A stretch of DNA of 64,000 bases from Rippkaea orientalis PCC 8801 (GTDB lineage: Bacteria; Cyanobacteriota; Cyanobacteriia; Cyanobacteriales; Microcystaceae), in assembly GCF_000021805.1 (NCBI RefSeq), contig NC_011726.1:2574097-2638096 (forward strand), in the 5' to 3' direction. This document shows, piece by piece, positions 1 through 8,871 of the stretch; within the stretch, counting starts at the first letter, position 1; every line of letters begins with the position of its first letter. The position numbers and the translations under genes are program-made. The notes beneath the pieces are model-generated. The model searched no databases. It was not told the origin of the DNA and saw only the letters and a program-made list of their open reading frames with translations.

Positions 1-658
1 CATCTAGAGCACGTTGAGCAGCCCCTTCTACCTGTTTCTCTAGTCCTTCTAAATCTTCGTACCCTCGGCGCGATCCGATGGTTTCCCGTCCTGTTTGTAC
101 GATTTCCCCTGTTCTGGCTGTGGCTGAAAAACGCATTTCAAGATCAGACCAGGACTGTTCAATGAGGGTTCCTTCTGAGGTTGCCAGGAGGATGTGTTGG
201 ATGCTATCACCATAGCGAACGGAGGTGGTGGTAATTTGGTCGCTCAAATCGCGAAGAATGTTATTATAGTGGTCACACAAAGCTTTTTTACGCGCCAGAG
301 TGATCTCACGGGGATCGGTTCCCGTTAAAGGTAGCTGACAGCGAATTTGGACGGGTTCTACCGGAGCAAGGATGGTTTCGTCGTCTCCCACCAGTCTTGC
401 TGCTGTGATGGCTTCTTCGACGCGCTGCACTAAAGTAGATAGGTCATTAAAGGTAACAAATCCCCATCCTCCTTTATAGCACGCTCTGACCTGGCCGCCC
501 CTGGCCATGCTTTCACTCAGGGTATCTATTTTGTCTCCCCTGAGGACAATATTGGTTCCTTGGGACTGTTCAACCCGAATGGCTAAAAAGTCCACGCGAT
601 CGCGGTAACGGGTCATCAGATCGGTTAACAGGGTTTTCTCGGTGGTAAGATCAGTCAT
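1..658 (-). CDS. tldD: TldD/PmbA family protein, 3' end cut off by window edge
   Basis: The reverse strand reads open from an ATG at 658 to the window edge, giving the first 219 residues. The N-terminal half matches the TldD domain: residues around 35-70 carry the LRGDKIDTLSE and GGQVRACYKGGWGFVTFNDL segments typical of cyanobacterial TldD. TldD pairs with TldE/PmbA to form a zinc protease that cuts unfolded or leader peptides. The HExxxH zinc site lies in the C-terminal half, outside the window, so catalytic competence cannot be judged here. The family assignment is firm; TldD rather than PmbA is an inference from the N-terminal sequence. The gene is read away from the small + strand ORF at 751. 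Confidence 0.85.
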   Translation of the reverse strand, partial: MTDLTTEKTLLTDLMTRYRDRVDFLAIRVEQSQGTNIVLRGDKIDTLSESMARGGQVRACYKGGWGFVTFNDLSTLVQRVEEAITAARLVGDDETILAPVEPVQIRCQLPLTGTDPREITLARKKALCDHYNNILRDLSDQITTTSVRYGDSIQHILLATSEGTLIEQSWSDLEMRFSATARTGEIVQTGRETIGSRRGYEDLEGLEKQVEGAAQRALD

Positions 659-750
659 GGGTTTAGGGGTTAGAAAAAATTTCTCAGAATTGTTAGTTTA
701 GGGAGCAGCTAGGGGAATATTATGGGGAATAGATCCTCAATCATTGATCC

Positions 751-894
751 ATGAAACACTCCCATTCTAATTTATTGCTGACGCTGGTTATGACTTGTTT
801 ATTCGTCCAAGTTTCTACGCCGATTTTGGGGTTAATTAGTTTGACGGCTTGGGGTTTAAGATGGACACTAAAATCGACTTTCAATTCATTTTAG
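751..894 (+). CDS. possible small membrane peptide (47 aa)
   Basis: An ATG at 751 opens a 47-codon frame ending in TAG at 892-894, just before the convergent CHAD gene. The peptide starts with a short polar stretch followed by one hydrophobic segment (about residues 8-32), then a basic tail. This fits a single-pass membrane peptide or a signal sequence. I do not recognise a family. The support is only frame length, hydrophobic pattern and neat fit between neighbours, so it could be chance. Confidence 0.3.
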   Translation: MKHSHSNLLLTLVMTCLFVQVSTPILGLISLTAWGLRWTLKSTFNSF

Positions 895-895
895 T

Positions 896-1948
896 CTATA
901 GGGCTACTGCTTCATTCATTCCCTTCTTGTCATTGTGATTGGTTTCAAGTTCTGACTCGACTACAATGGGGTTGAGAATGGTTAAATGCAACTCTTTGCG
1001 GCTTTGACTATTCAAGAATTTTCGTTGTAATATCTCCCATTCGTGCCATTTTTGGTAACGATTTTCGACTAATTTACTAGAAAAAACACTCACTTTTTGT
1101 TCAATCTTGTCTTCAAAGACGCTATCGAGAAATTCCATTAAAACAAAGCTATCTTGAATATCTCCCAGAACCGACTGTAATTGTTTAATGTCTTTAAGAT
1201 AATGGTGATAAACATCTCCATAAAATTGAGTAAACAGTTCCATATTATAACGGGATCTTTTACCCTCTTTGCGTAAATCGTGCAGCATTAATCCTTGATT
1301 ATTCAAAAGAGTTTCTACTTCTTTGGTGGATAAACCGTCGGGAAATTCAATGTCTCCTTCAGTAAAACTAATTCCAACTAACCACCCTGGATGTAACATC
1401 AATCTACTGACTTGAGGTAATAATAAATCAGGCAGAACATCCGCGATCGCAATTTTAGCAATATCTTGATAGGTGGGATTATTTAACCAATGATCAAAAG
1501 ACTGTTTTAGTTGAATATAGGTTGCTTCATTGAGAAGTTTCTTGACTTTTTTAAAAACTTTTTTTCTTTGCTTAGCTAAAGTTGTTAAGGCTAGATCTAA
1601 ATATTTTTGTTCTTGATGGGGTAAAGTCGGTTGATACTGATTTTTCAGGATATCTTGCAAGACATCTATATCGCGTAACTGTCCTAAAATTTTTGCCACT
1701 TTTCCGACTTGTTTTTCCGTGGCAGCTTGAGGTAAATTTAAAGCAGGAGAAAATCCCAGAATGGCACTTCTTAAGCGTCGCATTCCCACTCTCATTTGAT
1801 GTAATTCTTCGGGATCTTTATCTTGAATAACTTCTGTTTCATGGTGGAGAATTTTATTAAAATGGGTAGCGATGGCTAGATATGCCCAATCTCCAAAGGT
1901 TTTGGGTTCATGTCCTAAACTATATTTCATCATTTTCATCTTAAACAA
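896..1948 (-). CDS. CHAD domain protein
   Basis: This 350-residue protein has the conserved histidine/arginine pattern of CHAD domains: H50-x-x-R53 followed by R57, R58 and R60 in the first helix bundle, and a second HDLRKEGKRSRY block near the middle. CHAD domains are all-helical, strongly basic folds that bind polyphosphate and often associate with polyphosphate granules. They are frequently fused to or encoded beside CYTH enzymes; a stand-alone CYTH gene is present in this window but some 60 kb away. Four methionines lie in the first seven residues, so the exact start is open by a few codons. Function beyond polyphosphate binding is unknown. Confidence 0.85.
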   Translation of the reverse strand: MFKMKMMKYSLGHEPKTFGDWAYLAIATHFNKILHHETEVIQDKDPEELHQMRVGMRRLRSAILGFSPALNLPQAATEKQVGKVAKILGQLRDIDVLQDILKNQYQPTLPHQEQKYLDLALTTLAKQRKKVFKKVKKLLNEATYIQLKQSFDHWLNNPTYQDIAKIAIADVLPDLLLPQVSRLMLHPGWLVGISFTEGDIEFPDGLSTKEVETLLNNQGLMLHDLRKEGKRSRYNMELFTQFYGDVYHHYLKDIKQLQSVLGDIQDSFVLMEFLDSVFEDKIEQKVSVFSSKLVENRYQKWHEWEILQRKFLNSQSRKELHLTILNPIVVESELETNHNDKKGMNEAVAL

Positions 1949-2022
1949 AACTCTTAACTTTATCCTATTCTAGGCAAGAAAAAAGTCAGATTACGAGGCA
2001 ATTTACTTAACTTAACCTATTG

Positions 2023-3000
2023 TTAATATTTTTCAATCTCAGCGATCATTTCTAAAACCTGTTGGTGAATTATCCCATTATTAGCCAAAATTCCGCGATT
2101 TTCACTTAATTTAGAACCTAGAGAAAAATCAAGGGGTTTCCCATCAAGATCACTGACTTTTCCTCCTGCTTCTTCAACGATAATCACTCCCGCAGCATGA
2201 TCCCAAATATTCTCTTTTTTGGTTTTAAATTGAGGCAAAAGAACCCTTAAATAAAGATCCGCTTTTCCTCTCGCAATTTCGCTATACTTAGCTTGAGAAT
2301 CCATTGATGTAGGCAGTTGAGTCCAACCTAGCATTTGATCAAGGATAGCTTGAACTGAGCGATCGCTATGGGTTGATTCTACACTTTCAATACGGACTAA
2401 TTGCTTAGGATCACTGAAAGCATTAACCTGTATAGGGGTAAATTCGCCATTAGATAAGGAAATTTCGCCGACTCCTTGTCCTCGAACCGCGACAAAAATC
2501 ACTCCTAGAGTTCCATCGGTGATAGAGGGTAACGCGGGACAACCCATTACCCCTAATTTAACTGTACCATTTTCAACTAACGCAAGGGCGATCGCGTATT
2601 GATCCCCTCGAATAAACCCTTTTGTCCCATCTATGGGGTCTAATGTCCAGTATCGGGGCGCAATTTGAGCATTTCCCCAATTAATCGCCTGAATAACTGC
2701 TTCTTGGGATATTTGAGGGGTGAGTTGCTGTACTTGAGCGGTAATTTGCCCTAAAATGGCTGAAAATTCGGGTTGAATGAGAATAGAAGCGTCTTCTTCT
2801 GCAATCACAGGATCTTGGGGAAAAGCCTCAGATAATGCCTGACAAATGACCGCTTGTGCGCCAAAATCAGCAATAGTGACGGGACTGGTATCGGCTTTCT
2901 GTAGCGTGGGAAATGCTTGACTATGGCGAACTTGTTGACAGAGTTTAGCTGCAGTGGTGACGGCGGCGATCGCTATTTTGGCTTCTTTATCTTGGATCAT
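2023..3000 (-). CDS. cysQ: 3'(2'),5'-bisphosphate nucleotidase, inositol monophosphatase superfamily
   Basis: The protein hydrolyses 3'-phosphoadenosine 5'-phosphate (PAP), the by-product of sulfate assimilation, to AMP, and belongs to the HAL2/CysQ branch of the lithium-sensitive phosphatases. Starting at the ATG at 3000 it has 325 residues, the usual size. Metal-binding motifs are all present: AEED at 67-70, DPIDGT at 121-126 and WDHAAG at 266-271. The reading frame is open 13 codons further upstream, but MIQDKEAK is the better start because it fits family length. About 106 bp spanning its first codons and its upstream region are duplicated 502 bp away (2965-3070 and 3467-3572). Confidence 0.9.
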   Translation of the reverse strand: MIQDKEAKIAIAAVTTAAKLCQQVRHSQAFPTLQKADTSPVTIADFGAQAVICQALSEAFPQDPVIAEEDASILIQPEFSAILGQITAQVQQLTPQISQEAVIQAINWGNAQIAPRYWTLDPIDGTKGFIRGDQYAIALALVENGTVKLGVMGCPALPSITDGTLGVIFVAVRGQGVGEISLSNGEFTPIQVNAFSDPKQLVRIESVESTHSDRSVQAILDQMLGWTQLPTSMDSQAKYSEIARGKADLYLRVLLPQFKTKKENIWDHAAGVIIVEEAGGKVSDLDGKPLDFSLGSKLSENRGILANNGIIHQQVLEMIAEIEKY

Positions 3001-3070
3001 GGCTAGGCTATTATGGGTAAACGTATACAAAAATAACATTGAAGTTATACATAACGTTTACAGACAAATT
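2965..3070. repeat. direct repeat copy A: 5' end and leader of the nucleotidase gene
   Basis: By eye this 106-bp stretch aligns without gaps to 3467-3572 at an offset of 502 bp with five substitutions. Copy A holds the first 12 codons of the bisphosphate nucleotidase and the 70 bp upstream of it. Weaker similarity continues for about 40 bp beyond 3070. Confidence 0.9.
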
Positions 3071-3148
3071 GCAAGGACAGAAATTAAGCTTAAGTCGGAT
3101 AAGAATTTAACCTGTCAAGACGGATTGTTTATGAAATCGACGTTTTAG

Positions 3149-3382
3149 ACGTTTGACAAAATTGTCTTTACCAATGCTGGTGGAGGGGGTTTTGAGTCGG
3201 ATAACCATACCTTCGCGTTGACGCAACAAACTCCTACTGGAACTCCTGTAGGAGTAGTACCTGAACCCTTAACGATTTTAGGTGCAGGAACAGCTTTAGA
3301 GTTTAGCACAACCTTTAAGCGCAAACTAACTCAAAAAAAAGCTAATAAAGATAATTGTTGTATAGACTCAATAACAGCTTAA
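3149..3382 (+). pseudogene. remnant of a PEP-CTERM protein gene (3' end only)
   Basis: A frame without a start codon runs from the stop at 3146 to TAA at 3380-3382. Its last ~76 codons read like the end of a PEP-CTERM secreted protein: a beta-rich stretch (KIVFTNAGGGGFESDNHTF), then VPEPLTILGAGTALEF and a basic tail (FKRKL). The signal peptide and most of the body are gone, and the hydrophobic segment is short and polar at its end, so the sorting signal has probably decayed. It lies between the two copies of the nucleotidase 5' repeat and upstream of an intact PEP-CTERM gene, which suggests a rearranged or deleted locus. Confidence 0.7.
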
Positions 3383-3944
3383 TATTCTCCCGTTATATAG
3401 CTACTCCGATATAATAGTAGCATTTTTCTGATTTTCGGTTATCGAAATAGGGGAAAGCTTGAAAGAGGCGATCGCTATTTTGGCTTCCTTATCTTGGATT
3501 ATGGCTAGGCTATTATGAGTAAACGTATACAAAAATAACATCGAAGTTATACATAACGTTTATAGACAAATTTGAGGCTCATGAATTATACTTAAGTGGC
3601 ATAAACAATTTAGACAAAATTAGTTAGGCTTAAGTACTTATGAGTGCCTATGGAAAATTAATTACACATTTTTAGTATCCATTGACCATAGCTGTACCTC
3701 GATTCTGTTGCCTGTTGCCTCTCTCAACTAGGTAGTCAGGTACATATAGCTACTTAATTCTCACCTCGGAACTCGATACCCCGAATTTAAGGTTAGCTTA
3801 TCCCCAAAATTTGAGGGTGATTTAAGCTTTACGGGTAAGTCTTTAGATTTAGTGAAAGCCTAATGGTGGCTTAAAGTATCCGAGATATTATGTAATCCTA
3901 AGACCTGATCCGTAATCATACTCTGTTAAGAACTCATAACAACC
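3383..3944. other. gene-free region with decayed duplication
   Basis: This 560-bp stretch has no credible ORF. It contains copy B of the nucleotidase 5' repeat (3467-3572) and a short CCTGTTGCCTGTTGCCTC tract near 3708. The last 150 bp form the leader of the PEP-CTERM gene at 3945; I could not assign a promoter with confidence. Confidence 0.6.
3467..3572. repeat. direct repeat copy B: dead copy of the nucleotidase 5' end
   Basis: This copy is about 95% identical to 2965-3070. The base change at the start codon turns the reverse-strand ATG into ATA, and the coding match stops at the HIP1 site after some twelve codons, so it cannot encode the enzyme. The upstream motif aacgtatacaaaaataa is preserved exactly. 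Confidence 0.9.
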
Positions 3945-4868
3945 ATGAAAAAAACCATTAAAAGGCTAAGTTTATCTTTAGGGGTAATATTGATTGGAAC
4001 CTTACCGTTCACCTTAGAGTATGCAGAAGCATTAATTTTAAGTGGAGGTTTTGGGTTATCTGGAATAGGAAACCTCAGCCCCTTTACAGGGTTTTCTGGC
4101 TTCTTCACAGGATCATTTTCAGACCCTTCTTTAAATCAAACAAGTGGTTCTTTAACAGAAGTTGTTCCCCCTTCTTCATCCTCTCCAGCCGATGCTTTCA
4201 GCATCTCTGATATTACTTTCACCCTGTCTAATACGGGTGCTCGGTTTTATGAAGCCAGCCCCATCGAAATCAATTTTGGACAACAAACCATTGGTGGCAT
4301 AACTGATAATCTTGTCTTTTATGTTGATGAGGGAGTGTATCTCCGTACAGGAGGTAAAGTATCAGCTAGTGTTAGTTCGTTTAATCCTCTAAGTGCTTAT
4401 ACTACTTTTGGAGGAAATCTGACTGAATTTGAGGGAGCGATTCAAATTAACGACACTACCACCGGTGACGGAACTTTTGCCCTGTCTTTTACTGCGTTAC
4501 CCTCACCATCTGTCACACCTCCTAACAATACCCCACCCGGCAACCAAGGAGCAGGTCCAGGCAATACCCCGCCCGGCAACCAAGGAGCAGGTCCAGGCAA
4601 TACCCCACCCGGCAACCAAGGAGCAGGTCCAGGCAATACCCCACCCGGCAACCAAGGAGCAGGTCCAGGCAATACCCCACCCGGCAACCAAGGAGCAGGT
4701 CCAGGCAATACCCCACCCACAAGTGTTGTTACACCCCCTGTTATTGTAGTACCGCCTAATAATAATACAACAACCATTCCTGAACCAACGTCTCTTTTAG
4801 GCCTCCTGACGGTTGCGGGCTTAGGAATTGGTTCCGCTATTTCTAAGAGATCTAGTCGTTTCAAATAA
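3945..4868 (+). CDS. PEP-CTERM sorting-domain protein with a proline/glycine repeat region
   Basis: A secreted protein of 307 residues. It begins with a signal peptide (MKKTIKRLSLSLGVILIGTL, cleavage probably after AEA near residue 28). A globular region follows to about residue 190. Residues 195-254 are five perfect copies of the 12-mer NTPPGNQGAGPG, then a Pro/Val/Asn-rich linker. It ends with the tripartite PEP-CTERM signal: PEP at 279-281, a hydrophobic helix (LLGLLTVAGLGIG) and a basic tail (KRSSRFK). Such proteins are processed and anchored by an exosortase; cyanoexosortase A is encoded at 26827. The repeat block looks like a flexible spacer. Substrate or role of the globular part is unknown. 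Confidence 0.9.
   Translation: MKKTIKRLSLSLGVILIGTLPFTLEYAEALILSGGFGLSGIGNLSPFTGFSGFFTGSFSDPSLNQTSGSLTEVVPPSSSSPADAFSISDITFTLSNTGARFYEASPIEINFGQQTIGGITDNLVFYVDEGVYLRTGGKVSASVSSFNPLSAYTTFGGNLTEFEGAIQINDTTTGDGTFALSFTALPSPSVTPPNNTPPGNQGAGPGNTPPGNQGAGPGNTPPGNQGAGPGNTPPGNQGAGPGNTPPGNQGAGPGNTPPTSVVTPPVIVVPPNNNTTTIPEPTSLLGLLTVAGLGIGSAISKRSSRFK
4527..4706 (+). repeat. five 36-bp tandem repeats inside the PEP-CTERM gene
   Basis: The unit begins aataccccacccggcaac and is exactly 36 bp, so the reading frame is kept. Copies start at 4527, 4563, 4599, 4635 and 4671, with a 12-bp partial sixth copy. Near identity at the DNA level (I see one third-position change, in copy 2) points to recent expansion by slippage or unequal recombination. 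Confidence 0.95.
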
Positions 4869-5162
4869 GTTTGAGACACAGAAATAGAGAATAGTGATAG
4901 TTGTTTCCAATCTTTTGTGCTCACACAAAATGAATGATAGATGTACAAGGGTTTAACGTCAATAAAATGAAGTACTGACACACAACCCTTGCACTTATTG
5001 CAGTGTAAGATAGTTGGCAATCGTATATAGCACTTCTCACTCTGATGAGGCGCACTTAACACCTAGATGGTTTATGGGTGTGGAAACTAAGCCCCTACTT
5101 TTTTACCTCATGAGCATGGGAATTGCTATAATGTCTCCTAACGTATACAAAAATAATACTTT

Positions 5163-7499
5163 TTAGTTTAAACTTTTTGTCAATCTTTCTTTAAGGATAG
5201 TAATAGGAATTTGATAAAAATATTGACGCTGAAATTGTTCTTCCTCAATCGCTTCAAGGAATTGATTAATTTTTTGTTGGACATCATTGCTGACTTCTCC
5301 TAACCATTGAAATTGTAATTGATCTTGTTTATGGGATAAAGTAAACCCTACATGAGATAAGGTTTCTAAACCTAAATTAAGACTGCGATCGCTAATATCT
5401 AGTTTTTCCGTTAACTGTTGTTTAGTAACGCTTTCTTGGGTACGACTAACATATTTAGCTATTCCGACTAATTGTTGCCAAACCTGTTGAGAATTTAGGT
5501 TTTCTGGAGAAGAATAGGCAAGGACAAGTTTAGTTTCTTGTTGCTGGCTTTTTCGATAAATTTGATGTAATTCATTCCAAGTTTTGGGACAACTTTTTAA
5601 GACGTTATAATCAGGGTTAATTGTTTCTAAAATCTGTTGATTTCGACAGTCTAACAAAGACATTCCTTGTTGATTTTGTTGATTAGTTTCAAGATTAAAA
5701 ACGGTATCTCTAATAGCAATTAAGCGAACTTCATAACGTTTACTGTAGGAATTATAATCTAATTCGACAATAGCATCTTGCGGTTTATTTTGGGGCAAAT
5801 CTTCTTTATAATGACCCCACCAAACCCCAGGAAAACCTTGATTACTATACTCGTCATACATTTCAAATTTAGTTCTAATATATTGTATTTTATCACCTCG
5901 CAAATCTTTAGAATTATAATTGATAATGTTGTCAAACCAACAGTTTTGAATTAAAAGCTTAGGAACTCGATTTCCCATCCCACAAGGTTCTAAGAGTTTC
6001 AGTTCTCTAAAAAGAAATTGCCCTAAATCAGCAACTGTTACTACTAAATCTGCTTCAATAGTTGTTTTTAATAAACTAATATCATGAACCGTTTGACGTA
6101 ATTTTTGGTTAATACTTTCCTTGAAAATTGAGAGGTTTTCAAGCGGTAAACTTAACCCTGCTGCAAAGGGATGTCCTCCAAAACGATAGAGCAAATATTT
6201 TTGAGAGGACACTAATTCATACAAATCAATTTGATTGACGGAACGCGCTGATCCTCTTGCTAATTTTACACCGTTTTCGCCTAACTTTTCTGTTTCTGCT
6301 GTTGTTAATAAAATCGTAGGACGACCATATTCTTGAGCAATTTGTCCTGCTACTAATCCTAATACACCATTCGGCCATTGAGGATCGTCTAAAACAATAA
6401 CTCCCGTGGTTGATAAGTCAAGTTGATCGAGTTTTTTCTTAACATCTTTAATCACCGTTTGCTGTAATGCTTTGCGTCTGGTATTAGCTAATTCTGTCTC
6501 TAAAGCTAACTGTTGACAACGTTCTTGATCCCGACTGGTGAGTAATTCCACGGCAAAGGTAGCATCTCCATGAATGCGACTAATCGCGTTAATTCTCGGA
6601 CCAATACCATAGGAAATATCCGTAGGACGATCACCACTTCTTTTACAATATTCTAATAATTTAGCAATCCCTGGACGGGTAGGAAATTGTCGTTGTTTTT
6701 GCAATTGTTCAATCCCTTTTTGCGCTAAATAACGACAGTCCCCGCGCAATTCGACTAAATCTGCAATTAACCCAATAGCGACTAAATCTAATAAATTTTC
6801 TAGGGGTTGTTGCGGAATTTCTGGATAAGTCTCATAGAACGCTTGCACTAACTTGTAAGCTACCGCTACTCCTGATAAATTAAACAGGGGATGATTATTA
6901 GAAAAATAGCGAGGATTAATAATAGCAATAACCGGGGGACGATCATCAGGTAACGTATGATGATCAGTAATAATAATATCAAGTCCTAACCGATTAGCAT
7001 AGTCAATTTCAGCTAAGTTAGTACTTCCTGTATCACAAGTAACGATTAATTGGGTTCCTGCTGTTGCTAATTGATCAATTCCTTGGCAATTTAACCCATG
7101 GGATTCTGTCAGACGATTGGGAATATAATAATTAAGTTGCAGATGGGGGATAAAAAATTGTCCCAGTCCTTCCCAAAGAACGCTAGTTGCCGTAATTCCA
7201 TCTGCATCAAAGTCTCCCCAAATCGTTACTTTTTCTTTGGTTTCATAGGCTTTTTTAAGTCGTTCAACTGCCCTTTTCATCTCTTGTCCAAAGGCAAAAG
7301 GACTGCTAGGATGATAAGCATTAGCATCAAGAAACCCAAGGAGTTCATCTTTGTCTTGAATACCCCGTTGCCATAATAATTGTGCTGCATATTCTCCCGT
7401 AGAGTCAGGAGTGTAGCGTTTAACGATTTCCCGAAACCACAGGGGAACCGATAGAGAAGGGAGAATTTGCCATTGAGGTTGCAGAGGATTCATTTTCAA
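5163..7499 (-). CDS. recJ: single-stranded-DNA-specific exonuclease RecJ
   Basis: RecJ degrades single-stranded DNA 5' to 3' in recombination and mismatch repair. The 778-residue protein has the DHH-family signature: DFDADG at 96-101 and DHH at 179-181, both metal ligands, then the DHHA1 glycine motif (FGGHPFAAG) in the middle, and an OB-like region behind it. The last ~200 residues are an extension seen in cyanobacterial RecJ. The start at 7499 (MKMNP) or two codons later lies 80 bp inside the end of the upstream MATE gene on the same strand, so the two are probably co-transcribed. The N-terminal sequence PQWQILP is typical of RecJ, which supports this start despite the overlap. Confidence 0.93.
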   Translation of the reverse strand: MKMNPLQPQWQILPSLSVPLWFREIVKRYTPDSTGEYAAQLLWQRGIQDKDELLGFLDANAYHPSSPFAFGQEMKRAVERLKKAYETKEKVTIWGDFDADGITATSVLWEGLGQFFIPHLQLNYYIPNRLTESHGLNCQGIDQLATAGTQLIVTCDTGSTNLAEIDYANRLGLDIIITDHHTLPDDRPPVIAIINPRYFSNNHPLFNLSGVAVAYKLVQAFYETYPEIPQQPLENLLDLVAIGLIADLVELRGDCRYLAQKGIEQLQKQRQFPTRPGIAKLLEYCKRSGDRPTDISYGIGPRINAISRIHGDATFAVELLTSRDQERCQQLALETELANTRRKALQQTVIKDVKKKLDQLDLSTTGVIVLDDPQWPNGVLGLVAGQIAQEYGRPTILLTTAETEKLGENGVKLARGSARSVNQIDLYELVSSQKYLLYRFGGHPFAAGLSLPLENLSIFKESINQKLRQTVHDISLLKTTIEADLVVTVADLGQFLFRELKLLEPCGMGNRVPKLLIQNCWFDNIINYNSKDLRGDKIQYIRTKFEMYDEYSNQGFPGVWWGHYKEDLPQNKPQDAIVELDYNSYSKRYEVRLIAIRDTVFNLETNQQNQQGMSLLDCRNQQILETINPDYNVLKSCPKTWNELHQIYRKSQQQETKLVLAYSSPENLNSQQVWQQLVGIAKYVSRTQESVTKQQLTEKLDISDRSLNLGLETLSHVGFTLSHKQDQLQFQWLGEVSNDVQQKINQFLEAIEEEQFQRQYFYQIPITILKERLTKSLN

Positions 7500-8871
7500 T
7501 CAGATTACTATGTTTTAAGGTTTTAGGAACCTGTAAACTGAGTAAAACAGCCCTGGTTAACATAAAACAAGACAGGGCTAACCATAGCCAAGAACTATTG
7601 TGACATTGCCAGGCAATAATTGCCAAGGGGATAAACCCTACAAAGGTGGAAATTAAAGCGGTATTGCGTATTAGACGGCCTTCTGCTAATCCTAGAAAAT
7701 AGCCATCTAAGATAAACGCAATTGATCCAAATCCTAACACGGGTAATAGCCAAAAGACATGAGAATTAAGATAGGAAAAGAGTTCTTGATGATTGGTTAA
7801 TAAAGTAAATAAAGGTTCGGGAAATAAAATAAAAGCGGTAGCTGAACTTAACCCGAATATAAAACCGATAGTTCCGGCTAATTTTAATAGAGGTAAAAAG
7901 TTTTCTGTTGCTTCTTGTCCTTTAAAATTCCCCGCTAAAGATTCTGTCGCAAAGGCTAATCCATCAATTAAATAAACCACCAAGGAAAAGACTTGTAATA
8001 ACACGGCATTTTCGGCTAAAGTTTCCGTTCCCATAAGGGCACTTAAATTGGTAAAAAGAGAAAAAGCCGAGAGAAAAACAAGGGTTCTGATAAACAGATC
8101 TCGATTGAGGATTAAGGTATTATTAAAAGCTGATAATTTGAGTTGTTCACTAACTTTAACGATTTCCTGTAATTTCACTTCTCGACATACTAAGATAAGT
8201 CCCACTAAACACATTAAAAGCTGACTAATAGAAGTCGCTAACCCCGCACCTCCACTCTCTAACCCTAAATGAATAATTAACAGGTAATCTAAGACAATAT
8301 TAGCCCCATTACCTACAATGGACATTAATAAAACTTTGCCACTTTTTTCCCGTCCTAAAAACCATCCAATTAGGACAAAATTGAGTAAAACGGCTGGAGC
8401 ACCTAAAATTCTGGTATCATAATAGGCTAGAGCCGATGATTTAACCATTGGAGCCGCACTCAGTAAAGAAAATCCAATGATTCCTAACGGATACTGTAGC
8501 AAAAGAATGCCTAATCCTAGGATTAAAGCTAATAGTCCATTGCGGAGTAAAGCTAATAAGACATCATCTCTAGCATCCCGTCCTTCTGCTTGGGCAGTTA
8601 TCCCTGTAGTGGCAATACGAAGAAACCCCAATGCGCGGTAAAGGTAATTAAAAATAATCGTCGCTAAAGTTACCCCTGCAAGGTGACGAATTTCCCCTAA
8701 ATGTCCTAAAAAAGCAACGCTGAGTAACCCTGCTAGGGGAACCATTAAGTTAGAGAGAATGTTAATAAAAGCTAGTCTGAGAAAACGGTCAAAAAATGAA
8801 GGTAAATTTAAAGACTCAATCAATAGTTTTCTATTGAACCACAGGAATTGCATTTTAAGTCTGGATTCCAT
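7420..8871 (-). CDS. MATE family efflux transporter (DinF-like)
   Basis: A 483-residue membrane protein with about twelve hydrophobic segments in two similar halves, the layout of Na+- or H+-coupled MATE exporters. The N-terminal block (LRLAFINILSNLMVPLAGLL with FLGHLGE after it) is characteristic of the DinF-type branch. It would export cationic or amphipathic compounds across the cytoplasmic membrane; no substrate can be named. Its last 80 bp overlap the start of recJ in another frame, and the C-terminal tail (about 25 residues, Ser/Asn-rich) encoded there is not membrane-forming, so it may be a lineage-specific extension. The start could be M1 or M7. Confidence 0.88.
   Translation of the reverse strand: MESRLKMQFLWFNRKLLIESLNLPSFFDRFLRLAFINILSNLMVPLAGLLSVAFLGHLGEIRHLAGVTLATIIFNYLYRALGFLRIATTGITAQAEGRDARDDVLLALLRNGLLALILGLGILLLQYPLGIIGFSLLSAAPMVKSSALAYYDTRILGAPAVLLNFVLIGWFLGREKSGKVLLMSIVGNGANIVLDYLLIIHLGLESGGAGLATSISQLLMCLVGLILVCREVKLQEIVKVSEQLKLSAFNNTLILNRDLFIRTLVFLSAFSLFTNLSALMGTETLAENAVLLQVFSLVVYLIDGLAFATESLAGNFKGQEATENFLPLLKLAGTIGFIFGLSSATAFILFPEPLFTLLTNHQELFSYLNSHVFWLLPVLGFGSIAFILDGYFLGLAEGRLIRNTALISTFVGFIPLAIIAWQCHNSSWLWLALSCFMLTRAVLLSLQVPKTLKHSNLIENESSATSMANSPFSIGSPVVSGNR

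Noticed and set aside
4527-4706. 36-bp repeats resembling a CRISPR array
   Set aside because: The units are directly adjacent without spacers and keep the reading frame of a PEP-CTERM protein.
4442-5062. 206-codon minus-strand frame and other frames over the repeat region
   Set aside because: They are shadows of the 36-bp tandem repeat and have no domain or start context.
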